Shown piece by piece: positions 1 through 7,796 of a stretch of 64,000 nt of DNA (position 1 is its first letter; each line of letters starts with the position of its first letter). The DNA is from JBCFAY01 sp038562375 (lineage in GTDB: Bacteria; Bacillota; Clostridia; Christensenellales; CAG-138). The notes beneath the pieces are model-generated. The model was given only the letters and a program-made list of their open reading frames with translations, was not told the origin of the DNA and made no database searches. The DNA is taken from the NCBI GenBank assembly GCA_038562375.1, contig JBCFAY010000018.1:1-64000 (forward strand). Direction: 5' to 3'. The translations under genes and the position numbers were made by a program.

Positions 1-69
1 GCCGCGTTCAGCGGCGTCGGCTTTATTTGTTTCTCCACGGCCCGAACGAAGGCGATTTTGCCGGATTCA

Positions 70-108
70 AACGCCTCCCGCTACAGCTTCGCTGCGGCGG
101 GAGGCGTT
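70..108. terminator. Terminator-like GC hairpin
   Basis: A 12-bp perfect stem (70-81 with 97-108) is followed on the plus strand by a T-rich stretch around 109-126. It could end a gene lying upstream of the window. No gene end is visible to anchor it. Confidence 0.3.
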
Positions 109-302
109 CGAAATTCGTTTTAAGCTTTATTCAAACGGCAGGCCCATTCTTGTTTGCGCTTGCCTGGACCGCCGAAGGCGGCGTCAGGTGTGCCTGCGCC
201 GATATAAAACGATTATTTTTGCTGCTTATTGCTCTATTTGTGCGGCGAACGCTTTAAATAATAAGTGCGGAGCTGTCGTGGAGAAACAATCGCGTGAATC
301 CG

Positions 303-350
303 CCGGAATGAAATATGAGGTGCGGATGTGCACCTCATATTTCATTCCGG
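303..350. repeat. 21-bp perfect palindromic hairpin
   Basis: Bases 303-323 are the exact reverse complement of 330-350, with a 6-nt loop. It lies just beyond the end of the decayed DUF3795 gene and carries no T-tract on either side, so it is not an ordinary terminator. A perfect 21-bp stem in otherwise degenerate DNA suggests a dispersed palindromic repeat; only one copy is seen here. Confidence 0.6.
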
Positions 351-459
351 TTGTGAAGTGTCTCCGGATTGACACCCATTTGGTTTTTACATTTATGCTT
401 GCAGGCTCGGCGGCAAATTGGAGTTTATCTTGATTTCCTTTTATAGTGAGTATTGGGTG

Positions 460-818
460 ACTTACAGTGCAAGCATTGGGGCGATGGACTGTCAGCAGCT
501 TTTCGCAATCAGGACAGGTCCATACTTTTTCCGCTTCAAGCAAGAACTGCTCCAGGCCTTTTTCTTTGATCTGATTAAAGTTATCCACTAAACTCTCGCC
601 GTAATTCGTTGAATACCTCTTTTCAAGGTTTCTTAACCTTTTACAGGGATACTTTGAGCAGGCACTGATGGTTTGGCCGGGTCTGCGTTCTTTTCCGGGC
701 AGTGAATAATACTGCATTTTATTGCGTATGATGAAGATTTGCTTATTTCTTCAATACACCCATGACATTTAATTTTTCTCGTTGAAAGCCCAAACAAATG
801 TTGCAAATTAAGCCGCAT
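460..818 (-). pseudogene. Frameshifted DUF3795-like cysteine-rich protein
   Basis: Two overlapping minus-strand frames together give one DUF3795-like protein. The upstream frame (to about 690) has IKCHGC and a CSIIHC motif; the downstream frame continues with CSKYPCKRLRNLEKRY and CPDC, the order expected of that family. A frameshift between about 660 and 700 separates them, and the usual N-terminal Cys pair is missing. Function of the family is unknown to me; the cysteines suggest metal binding. Reading continues open to 226 through the palindrome at 303-350, but that tail does not look like the family. Confidence 0.6.
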
Positions 819-903
819 GGTGCAATTTTTGGAATTGATATCTCATTCCTTGCCCCTTGATAATTCCCGGTTATTGTCATGATATCATGATCGCCGTCGG
901 CGC

Positions 904-1428
904 TTATGACGCTTTGGGCGTGCTCGTCGCCGCGGCGGCGAGGCGCGCAAGGCCGGTCGCGACGTAGCTGACGGTGTTTTCATCCGCCGTGTTTTTGGAA
1001 AAGAGCGAGAATGTGTTTTCGCCGATGTTCCAGGTCGCCAAAGCCCTGCTGCCGTCGCTCAAAAACCGCAGGAGTATGGCCGTGGAGGTTCCGTCGCTCT
1101 CGAGGGAGATGTTCACCTGGTCGTCGGAAAATTCGTCATAGACGCCGGAGATATCGCCTTCGGACGCGTTTGCCGCGCGGTAGGAATAAGCGTTTCCCCC
1201 GTAGGTGAACTGGATCTGTGCGATCCTGTTGTCGATCGCGGTGTAAGAAACGTCGTCCGCGTCGTCCAAAGCGCGCAGCTTTGTCCCCAATATGGGAACG
1301 AACGCCTCGGGTCCGTCGACGTCGACGACAGGGTTCGGCAGTTGCGGCTGTTCCGCTTTGCAGGCGGAAAAAAGCAAGGGGATGCACAACAGTGCGATCA
1401 GGCAGGAACCGATTCGCTTCAGCATCAT
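904..1428 (-). CDS. Small secreted lipoprotein
   Basis: 174 residues. The start is the ATG at 1428, preceded by GGGAGG. The N-terminus has two basic residues, a hydrophobic stretch and the lipobox LLFSAC, so the mature protein should be lipid-anchored at Cys on the outer face of the membrane. The rest has the YSYRAA...GVY pattern found in DUF4367-like extracellular domains of Clostridia; I recognise the style but not a function. It is divergent from leuS. A much longer minus-strand frame reading up to 4059 is only the antisense of leuS. Confidence 0.75.
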   Translation of the reverse strand: MMLKRIGSCLIALLCIPLLFSACKAEQPQLPNPVVDVDGPEAFVPILGTKLRALDDADDVSYTAIDNRIAQIQFTYGGNAYSYRAANASEGDISGVYDEFSDDQVNISLESDGTSTAILLRFLSDGSRALATWNIGENTFSLFSKNTADENTVSYVATGLARLAAAATSTPKAS

Positions 1429-1500
1429 TTTTTCGCCTCCCGTTGGATGCTCTCTATAGGACGCGCGGGTGCGCAAAGGGGTTGCATCGCCCCGCAAACC

Positions 1501-1529
1501 TTGACTTTTTGGTAGCGCTGTTCTAAAAT
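1501..1529 (+). promoter_or_regulatory. Sigma-A promoter of leuS
   Basis: TTGACT at 1501-1506 and TAAAAT at 1524-1529 with a 17-nt spacer. The leader of about 100 nt to the leuS start contains no T-box motif that I can find, unlike many Firmicute aminoacyl-tRNA synthetase genes. Confidence 0.7.
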
Positions 1530-1638
1530 CAATCTGTTGTCCTCTGCAAAAACGCTTGCGGGGAAGACAACGGCTACGGATATTATAACACGGTTTCAAG
1601 AATACGGCGCGGGCGGTTTCCGCGCGTGGAGGATAAGA

Positions 1639-4044
1639 ATGGCGGACAGATATGATCCACAGGCGATTGAGATCAAATGGCAGAAACGCTGGGAGGATTC
1701 CCGTTGCTTTGAGGCGGAGGATTCGCACGACAAGCCCAAGTTTTATGCCTTGATAGAATTCCCGTATCCTTCGGGTATGGGTCTGCACGTAGGCCATCCA
1801 AGGAGCAACACCGCGCTCGACATCATCTCGCGCAAGCGCCGCATGGAAGGATACAACGTGCTCTATCCGATCGGCTGGGATGCGTTCGGCCTTCCGACGG
1901 AGAATTACGCCATCAAGAACAAGGTGCATCCGCGCCAGGTGACTAAGGAGAACATCGATCATTTCCGCAGCCAGCTCAAGCGTCTGGGATTTTCGTTCAA
2001 CTGGTCGCGGGAGGTCAATACGACCGATCCCGCCTACTATAAATGGACGCAGTGGATCTTCCTGAAGCTCTTTGAGAAGGGACTCGCCTACAAGGCGGAG
2101 ATCCCGATCAATTTCTGCACCTCCTGCAAGGTCGGCCTCGCCAACGAGGAAGTGGTCGACGGCGTGTGCGAGCGCTGCGGCGGCGCGGTCGTGCGCAAGG
2201 TCAAGAGCCAGTGGATGCTCCGCATCACGGATTACGCGCAGAGGCTGATCGACGACCTCGATACGGTCGACTATATCGAAAAGGTCAAAATCCAGCAGCG
2301 CAACTGGATCGGGCGCAGCACCGGCGCGGAGGTCGTGTTCCCCATCGAGGGGTATCCCGAGGGACTCAAGGTTTATACAACGCGCGCGGATACGCTCTTC
2401 GGCGCGACGTATATGGTCGTGTCTCCCGAGCACCCGATCGTCGAGGCGATGAAGCCGTCGATCGAGAACTACTCCGAGGTGCTCGAATACAAGCAATCCG
2501 CCGCGCGCAAGAGCGATTTCGAGCGCAGCGAGCTCAACCGCGATAAAACCGGCGTGGAGCTCAAGGGACTGAAAGCGACCAACCCCGTCACGGGCAAGTT
2601 TATCCCCGTGTGGATTTCCGATTACGTGCTCATGGGCTACGGCACCGGCGCGATCATGGCGGTTCCCGCGCACGACGAGCGCGACTATGCGTTTGCAAAG
2701 ACTTTCGGCCTTCCGATCGTGGAGGTCGTCTCCGGCGGCGATATCAGCGAGAAAGCGTATACCGACTGCGAAAGCGGCATCATGGTCAACTCGGGCTTCC
2801 TCAACGGGATGGAGGTCAAAGAGGCCATCCCCGCGATGATCGATCATCTTGAGAAGAACGGCATCGGCACGGCGAAGGTGAACTATAAGCTCCGCGACTG
2901 GGTGTTCTCGCGCCAGCGCTATTGGGGCGAGCCGATCCCGCTGGTGTACTGCGGACATTGCGGCTGGGTCCCGATCCCCGAGAGCGAGCTTCCGCTCGTG
3001 CTCCCGGAACTGGAGGATTTCGTCCCCGCGGACGACGGCTCCTCGCCGCTCTCCCGCGCTGCGGACTGGATCAGGACCACCTGTCCCAAGTGCGGCGGAC
3101 CCGCGGAGCGCGAGACCGATACCATGCCCCAGTGGGCGGGATCGTCCTGGTACTTTTTGCGCTACATCGACCCGAACAACGATAAGGAGCTCGCCTCGCG
3201 CAGGGAGCTCGACTACTGGCTGCCGATCGACTGGTACAACGGCGGCATGGAGCATACGACGCTGCATCTGCTCTATTCGCGGTTTTGGCATAAGTTTCTC
3301 TACGACATCGGCGTGGTTCCCACGGCGGAGCCGTACCAAAAGCGCACGAGCCACGGCATGATCCTGGGCGAAAACAACGAGAAGATGTCCAAATCCCGCG
3401 GCAACGTGGTCAATCCCGATCAGATCGTGCAGGAGCTGGGCGCGGATTCGTTCCGCCTCTATGAAATGTTCATGGGCGCGTTCGACCAGCCGATCCCCTG
3501 GAGCATGCAGGGCGCCCGCGGCTGCAAGAGGTTCCTCGACCGCGTGTGGCGGTTGCAGGAGTTCTTGAGCGGGGAAGGCGAGAGCGATGATCTGCGCGGC
3601 GCGGTCCACGGCTGCATCAAGAAGGTGACCGAGGACTACGAAAGGATGAAGTTCAATACCGCGATCGCCGCGATGATGAGCCTCGTCAACGATTTCTACC
3701 AAAAGGGAAGCGTCACAAAGGACGAGTTGAAAACCCTTTTGTTGCTCCTGTCGCCGGTCGCGCCGCACATCAGCGAGGAGATGAACGAGCTTTTGGGCTA
3801 TGCGCCCTTGCATCACTCGCCGTGGCCGAAGTACGACGAGGCCGCGCTGGTGCAGGACGAAATCGAGCTCGGCGTACAGGTCAACGGCAAGGTGCGCGCG
3901 CGCATCAGCGTTCCAAAGGACGCGGGCGAGGAGGAGATCCGCTCGGCCGCGCTCGACCATCCCGACGTGAAGAGCCAGATCGCGGGCAAGACCGTAAGGA
4001 AGGTCATCGTGGTCAAGAATATCGTCAACATCGTCGCGTCGTAA
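1639..4044 (+). CDS. leuS: Leucyl-tRNA synthetase
   Basis: 801 residues, a normal length for bacterial LeuRS. It charges tRNA-Leu with leucine in the cytoplasm. The class I signatures are clear: the HIGH-type HVGH follows YPSG near residue 50, and KMSKS occurs in NNEKMSKSRGN. The CP1 editing domain is present between them (GTGAIMAVPAHDERD), and a Cys-rich Zn-binding stretch (CTSC...CERC) sits in the N-terminal half. The ATG at 1639 was chosen because GGAGG lies 6 nt upstream; the open frame extends 102 nt further without a ribosome site. It stands alone, divergent from the lipoprotein gene. Confidence 0.97.
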   Translation: MADRYDPQAIEIKWQKRWEDSRCFEAEDSHDKPKFYALIEFPYPSGMGLHVGHPRSNTALDIISRKRRMEGYNVLYPIGWDAFGLPTENYAIKNKVHPRQVTKENIDHFRSQLKRLGFSFNWSREVNTTDPAYYKWTQWIFLKLFEKGLAYKAEIPINFCTSCKVGLANEEVVDGVCERCGGAVVRKVKSQWMLRITDYAQRLIDDLDTVDYIEKVKIQQRNWIGRSTGAEVVFPIEGYPEGLKVYTTRADTLFGATYMVVSPEHPIVEAMKPSIENYSEVLEYKQSAARKSDFERSELNRDKTGVELKGLKATNPVTGKFIPVWISDYVLMGYGTGAIMAVPAHDERDYAFAKTFGLPIVEVVSGGDISEKAYTDCESGIMVNSGFLNGMEVKEAIPAMIDHLEKNGIGTAKVNYKLRDWVFSRQRYWGEPIPLVYCGHCGWVPIPESELPLVLPELEDFVPADDGSSPLSRAADWIRTTCPKCGGPAERETDTMPQWAGSSWYFLRYIDPNNDKELASRRELDYWLPIDWYNGGMEHTTLHLLYSRFWHKFLYDIGVVPTAEPYQKRTSHGMILGENNEKMSKSRGNVVNPDQIVQELGADSFRLYEMFMGAFDQPIPWSMQGARGCKRFLDRVWRLQEFLSGEGESDDLRGAVHGCIKKVTEDYERMKFNTAIAAMMSLVNDFYQKGSVTKDELKTLLLLLSPVAPHISEEMNELLGYAPLHHSPWPKYDEAALVQDEIELGVQVNGKVRARISVPKDAGEEEIRSAALDHPDVKSQIAGKTVRKVIVVKNIVNIVAS

Positions 4045-4096
4045 GGTCAACGCGCGCATCGGATACAGCCATAAAACGGATTACGGGCATAAACGA

Positions 4097-4127
4097 TCCC
4101 CGGGACGCCGCAGTGCGGTCCCGGGGA
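4097..4127 (+). terminator. Hairpin after leuS
   Basis: A 10-bp perfect GC-rich stem (4097-4106 with 4118-4127), followed by a weakly T-rich stretch. It lies between convergent leuS and the HD-domain gene and could act for either. Confidence 0.5.
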
Positions 4128-4267
4128 ATTCTATTCGGCGATCGACTCACGGTGCCGCGGACGCTCCCCGCCGAGCGCGGGCGCAGGTTGAACCGTGAAC
4201 AGGCGGCCAAGCATTGTTTGATTCGGCGGGTCCGCCCGGTGGAGGATCAGCCTCGCTTTCCTTGCGC

Positions 4268-4924
4268 CTAGAGCAGCTCCTGCGAGTTGATGAACAGCTT
4301 GAAGCGCAGCCCGAGCTTGTCCGCCGCGCGCCTGCAGAGCATCATGCGGGTGAGGAAGATCTCGAAATACTCCATTACCGCGCAGATGCTGTTTTCGATG
4401 CGGAGCCGGAGCACGAAAGCGCCGTCGCCGGTGATTTCGGTGGCGGTCTCCACGACCGCGTAGTTCACCCGGTCATGGATGTCGAACGTCGCAAAATCGC
4501 TGTTGCGCACGCGGCTGCGGCGAACGTCGGTCTTGTCGGCGAGTATGAGCGCCGCGGCGATCGCGTTGACGGGAAACGCGGTCGACTCGTCGTGGTTGCC
4601 GATCGCGCTGACGATGATTGCGATATCCTCGATATCCGCTCCCATCTGGTCCAAAAGGCGGAACGCCATGATCGCGCCGCTCTGCGCGTGGTCGGCCCGG
4701 TTGACGATGTTCCCGATATCGTGAAGGTATCCGGCGATGCGCGCGAGCTCCACGTCGTGCTCCGGGTAGCCGAGCCGCTTGAGAAAATCGCCTGCGCGGT
4801 CGGCGACGTACGCGACGTGCGCGAAGCTGTGCTCGGTATAGCCCATCGCGCGGAGGGTTTCATCCGCGTGGGCGATGCATGTCTTGACCTGGGGCGATTG
4901 TTTGATCTGTTCAAAACTGATCAT
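4268..4924 (-). CDS. HD-domain phosphohydrolase
   Basis: 218 residues, starting at the ATG at 4924 with AGAAGG upstream. HD-superfamily metal ligands are visible: a His in EHSFAH, the diagnostic GYLHDIGN near residue 70, a second His-Asp in GNHDES, and the distal Asp in LADKTDVRR. Enzymes of this type are metal-dependent phosphohydrolases, often on nucleotides; the substrate is not predictable here. The gene lies downstream of and codirectional with the SRP RNA and may be partly read through from it. An upstream in-frame extension to 5140 would run through the SRP RNA and is rejected. Confidence 0.8.
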   Translation of the reverse strand: MISFEQIKQSPQVKTCIAHADETLRAMGYTEHSFAHVAYVADRAGDFLKRLGYPEHDVELARIAGYLHDIGNIVNRADHAQSGAIMAFRLLDQMGADIEDIAIIVSAIGNHDESTAFPVNAIAAALILADKTDVRRSRVRNSDFATFDIHDRVNYAVVETATEITGDGAFVLRLRIENSICAVMEYFEIFLTRMMLCRRAADKLGLRFKLFINSQELL

Positions 4925-4983
4925 ATCGGCATCCTTCTTTAAAATTTTCGATAGCCTGCGCGTCGGCCGCTCCAAACGAAAAC

Positions 4984-5007
4984 CGGCCGTCGCATATGCG
5001 GCGGCCG
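4984..5007 (-). terminator. Terminator of the SRP RNA
   Basis: A 12-bp near-perfect stem (one mismatch) lies just beyond the 3' end of the SRP RNA; read on the minus strand it is followed by GGTTTTCGTTT. Confidence 0.55.
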
Positions 5008-5018
5008 AAAAAAATAAA

Positions 5019-5288
5019 TGTCGCGCATTCATCCTTTGAAAGAACGCTTCCGGACGGAATCCCGGTAGGCAACTCCGATCAGGCTCCCCCGCGGCACACC
5101 GAATGAACTGCTTAATGCTGCTTCCGTCAGGATCTGACATGGTTCACAGCTTTCGGTTGCACAGGACCCAATCATCAGCGTTCCTTGCCGGTTCCAGGCC
5201 CCACAAACGCCTTCCGGGGGATGAATATCAGCCCTGCTGTAGCGGATTGCAGGTACAGGGCACCGCTATCTCCCCGCCTTGCGCGACA
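5019..5288 (-). ncRNA. ffs: Signal recognition particle RNA, long Firmicute type
   Basis: The minus strand carries the conserved SRP domain IV, with the GTCAG...GACGGAAGCAGCA core near 5110-5140, and the Alu-domain signature GGTGCCCTGTACC near the 5' end. Terminal 9-nt stretches at 5280-5288 and 5019-5027 are complementary, which sets the ends and gives about 270 nt, close to the Bacillus subtilis scRNA. It scaffolds Ffh for co-translational membrane targeting. Confidence 0.95.
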
Positions 5289-5304
5289 AACTGAGATCTT
5301 TATT

Positions 5305-5334
5305 ATTTTACCATGCCGGAATTTAAATATGCAA
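5305..5334 (-). promoter_or_regulatory. Promoter of the SRP RNA
   Basis: On the minus strand TTGCAT (5334-5329), 18 nt, then TAAAAT (5310-5305). Predicted initiation lies a few bases before the folded 5' end. Confidence 0.5.
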
Positions 5335-5481
5335 TGGGCAAATACTGTGAACGCGCGCTCCAAAAAGCGGAGGGAATCGAACAGCATGGATTCGCGCTCG
5401 TTTGCCGCAAGAGCGCGCAAACGGCGCGTTTTATGATTGCCCAAGCCACATGCGCGTGATAGAATATAAAAGGTCTTTGCG

Positions 5482-5587
5482 ATGTCAAGGATTTCTTCGA
5501 CATCTTAAAGGATTTTCGATAAGGTCGGCAAAGCCGCAGCTCGACATGATGCTTGTTGAAATACCGAAAATCAAAGGATTTTCGGCG
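5482..5587 (+). repeat. Intergenic structured repeat, copy A
   Basis: Contains AAAGGATTTTCG at 5507-5518 and 5573-5584; the second sits in a short palindrome (CGAAAATC, 4-nt loop, GATTTTCG). The stretch aligns along about 80 nt with 20987-21090, including the TTG.TGAAA lead-in, and it lies directly upstream of dapL. The rest of 5340-5480 shows nothing recognisable. Confidence 0.6.
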
Positions 5588-5617
5588 GCGAATAGTTAGT
5601 TAGAGGGGGAAACGGCA

Positions 5618-6850
5618 ATTTTTACGGCAAACGGCAACTATCAGGATCTGCAGGGGAACTATCTGTTTTCCGAGATTGCACGCCGCGTCGCGGCGTTTAA
5701 GGCGTCCATTTCCGCGGACGACATCATCTCCATGGGCATCGGCGACGTGACCCGCCCGCTGGTTCCAAAGGTCATTTCGGCGATGCACAAGGCCGTCGAC
5801 GAGATGGGGACGGTCGAGGGCTTCCGTGGCTACGGTCCCGAGCAGGGCTACGCGTTCCTGCGCGAGGCGATCGTCAAGGGCGATTATGCGTCGCACGGCG
5901 TGGAACTTTCTGCGGACGAGGTATTCGTCAGCGACGGCGCGAAGTGCGATGTGGGAAATATCCAGGAAATCTTCTCGCGCGACTGCGTCGTGGCGGTCAT
6001 GGACCCGGTGTATCCCGTTTATGTGGACACCAACGTCATGGCGGGCCGCTCGGGCCGGTTTAACGCCGGGCAGAAGCGCTATGAGAACATCGTCTATATC
6101 GAATGCAGCGAGAAGAGCGGTTTTATCCCGCAGCTTCCCGAGCGCGACGTGGACGTACTCTACCTGTGCTATCCGAACAACCCCACGGGTCTTACGCTCA
6201 CCAGGGCGCAACTCAAGACCTGGGTGGATTACGCGCGGGAAAAGGGCGCTCTGATCCTTTACGATTCGGCGTACGAGGTATTCATCAGCGATCCCGAGGT
6301 GCCGCACAGCATCTATGAGATCGAGGGAGCGAAGGAGTGCGCGATCGAGTTCCGTTCGTTCTCCAAGACCGCGGGTTTCACCGGGACGCGCTGCGCGTAC
6401 ACCGTCGTGCCCAAGGCGCTCGTGCGCAGGGATGAAACGGGTGCAGAGATCTCGCTCAACGCGATGTGGAATCGCCGCCACACGACCAAGTTCAACGGCG
6501 TGCCGTACATCACCCAGCGCGGCGCGGAAGCGATTTATACGCCGGAGGGACGCGAGCAGATCCTCCGCGAGGTCGGCTATTATATGGAAAACGCGCGCAT
6601 CATCCGCGAGAGCCTCACGGGCGCGGGTTATACCGCTTTGGGCGGCGTCAACGCGCCGTATATCTGGCTCAAGGTACCCGGCGGCAACTCGTGGGCGTTC
6701 TTCGACGAGTGGCTGACGAAGCTGCATATCGTCGGCACGCCCGGCGCGGGTTTTGGCAAGAGCGGGGAAGGGTTCTTCCGCCTGACGGCGTTTTCCACAA
6801 GGGAGAATACCCTAAAGGCGATGGATCGCATCAAGCGGGGCGCGCTGTAA
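5618..6850 (+). CDS. dapL: LL-diaminopimelate aminotransferase
   Basis: 410 residues if started at ATT 5618. Converts tetrahydrodipicolinate directly to LL-2,6-diaminopimelate with glutamate, for lysine and peptidoglycan. It is a fold-type I PLP enzyme; the Schiff-base Lys is in SFSKTAGFTG, and YPNNPTG and DSAYE are present. The family's N-terminus (NYQDLQGNYLFSEIARRV, then GIGDVTRPL) lies upstream of the first ATG at 5732, so that ATG is too late. The frame is closed by a stop at 5597-5599 and has no ATG, GTG or TTG before 5732. AGGGGG at 5604-5609 points to ATT at 5618. Confidence 0.9.
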   Translation: MFTANGNYQDLQGNYLFSEIARRVAAFKASISADDIISMGIGDVTRPLVPKVISAMHKAVDEMGTVEGFRGYGPEQGYAFLREAIVKGDYASHGVELSADEVFVSDGAKCDVGNIQEIFSRDCVVAVMDPVYPVYVDTNVMAGRSGRFNAGQKRYENIVYIECSEKSGFIPQLPERDVDVLYLCYPNNPTGLTLTRAQLKTWVDYAREKGALILYDSAYEVFISDPEVPHSIYEIEGAKECAIEFRSFSKTAGFTGTRCAYTVVPKALVRRDETGAEISLNAMWNRRHTTKFNGVPYITQRGAEAIYTPEGREQILREVGYYMENARIIRESLTGAGYTALGGVNAPYIWLKVPGGNSWAFFDEWLTKLHIVGTPGAGFGKSGEGFFRLTAFSTRENTLKAMDRIKRGAL

Positions 6851-6911
6851 GCGCCGGGCGGGTCGCCATGCGCAGGCGCGAAATCCATGTTTTGGATCGG
6901 GAAAAACAGTC

Positions 6912-6940
6912 TTGCATTCCGCCTGCGCCTATGGTACAAT
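6912..6940 (+). promoter_or_regulatory. Promoter of the tRNA-Met pair
   Basis: TTGCAT (6912-6917), 17-nt spacer, TACAAT (6935-6940), 28 nt before the first tRNA. Confidence 0.65.
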
Positions 6941-6968
6941 AACACTTGCCGTCTAAGGACGGCACCGT

Positions 6969-7046
6969 CGCGGGGTGGAGCAGTCCGGTAGCTCATCGGG
7001 CTCATAACCCGAAGGTCGTGAGGTTCAAATCCCACCCCCGCAACCA
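6969..7046 (+). tRNA. Initiator tRNA-fMet (CAT) with an extra base in the T stem
   Basis: The acceptor CGCGGGG/CCCCGCA with the C1-A72 mismatch and the GGG/CCC anticodon-stem pairs mark an initiator tRNA; the anticodon is CAT and CCA is encoded. The length is 78 nt, one more than usual: the 5' T-stem strand reads GTGAGG opposite CCCAC, leaving an unpaired A at 7021. Confidence 0.9.
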
Positions 7047-7084
7047 AAATGATGCGCATACTGAAAGGTATGCGCATCCCATAT

Positions 7085-7161
7085 GGCGGCGTAGCTCAGT
7101 TGGCTAGAGCATTCGGTTCATACCCGGAGTGTCGTAGGTTCGAATCCCACCGCCGCTACCA
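7085..7161 (+). tRNA. tRNA-Met (CAT), elongator type
   Basis: A complete 77-nt cloverleaf with encoded CCA and a CAT anticodon in loop TTCATAC. The T stem GTAGG/CCCAC has one A-C mismatch. Its 3' part (7128-7161) is duplicated at 8646-8679. tRNA-Ile2 also has a CAT anticodon, but the sequence resembles elongator Met. Confidence 0.9.
7128..7161 (+). repeat. attL-like copy of the tRNA-Met 3' end
   Basis: This 34-bp segment recurs at 8646-8679 with a single mismatch (7143 versus 8661), bounding a 1.5-kb insert that starts with an integrase stump. Confidence 0.75.
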
Positions 7162-7165
7162 ATAA

Positions 7166-7204
7166 AAAGCCCTAAACGTCTAGCGTTTGGGGCTTTAGCT
7201 TTTT
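7166..7204. terminator. Bidirectional terminator
   Basis: A 13-bp stem with one wobble (7166-7178 with 7184-7196), then a run of T. It serves the tRNA pair on the plus strand and overlaps the 3' end of the integrase remnant on the minus strand. Confidence 0.7.
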
Positions 7205-7594
7205 CAGCAAAATGCTCTTGATGGAGGCGTAGGACACAAGAAGGACACAAATTTTATTTTTTATGGACGGCGCTAAAATTTTCTTCATTACGCCGCTGGC
7301 ACGGCGCTTATTTGCATCGATTCCGTGGACGTATTTTTTCATCGTGAACTGCGTAGAACTATGTCCAAGAAACTCGGAAATCGTCTTTGGGCTTTCGCCC
7401 GCACTGTCCATATAAGTACCGACCGCATTACGAAAATCATCAAGCCTAAAGCCGATAAGGCCGACCTTTTTCGCGGCATGAGTAACTGCCTGCGTCATAG
7501 AATGAGGCTGGAACGGCAAGCCGGGCTCATTTGTAAAGACGAATAGCGATTCACATAAGCGTCCCCAAGCTTCAGCCGCTTTGCGGCTTGTTTT
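7172..7594 (-). pseudogene. C-terminal remnant of a tyrosine integrase
   Basis: About 140 codons open from 7594. The C-terminal box LGHSSTQFTMKKYVHG with the nucleophilic Tyr is clear. The HxLRH box is degenerate: DDFRN replaces HDLRH, so one catalytic His is lost. The N-terminal arm-binding and core regions are missing; an in-frame stop lies just upstream. It adjoins the 3' end of tRNA-Met, the normal place for the integrase of a tRNA-targeting element, and is presumed inactive. Confidence 0.8.
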
Positions 7595-7706
7595 TTATTG
7601 CCTTGCATTGGACCTGCGGCTATAATCAAACCAAAGGAGCGGACTGCATCCTCCAGGGTGAGAAAAGCTGAAAACGCAATGGCGGGATTACGGCAATGTC
7701 AGGGAA

Positions 7707-7736
7707 TTGTTGCAAATTTGCGCCGTATGGTATAAT
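7707..7736 (+). promoter_or_regulatory. Promoter for the SH3-like protein
   Basis: TTGTTG (7707-7712), 18-nt spacer, perfect TATAAT (7731-7736). Confidence 0.55.
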
Positions 7737-7796
7737 AAGACAAAGTTATATATACATGTCTTACATAAAGCTTTAAAAAATAGAGGGGGTATTAGC

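Noticed and set aside
1440..1638. T-box leader before leuS
   Set aside because: No specifier stem, T-box sequence or antiterminator is visible; a plain sigma-A promoter accounts for the region.
1429..4059. Very long minus-strand open frame antisense to leuS, joined to the lipoprotein frame
   Set aside because: Codon bias of leuS leaves the antisense frame open. The translation is an Arg/His/Asp/Leu-rich shadow and only the part from 1428 down has a start, ribosome site and signal peptide.
4925..5140. N-terminal extension of the HD protein to 5140
   Set aside because: It would translate part of the SRP RNA; the ATG at 4924 has a good ribosome site and matches the domain start.
5600..6727. 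Long minus-strand frame antisense to dapL
   Set aside because: Pure shadow of dapL, without ribosome site or recognisable domains.
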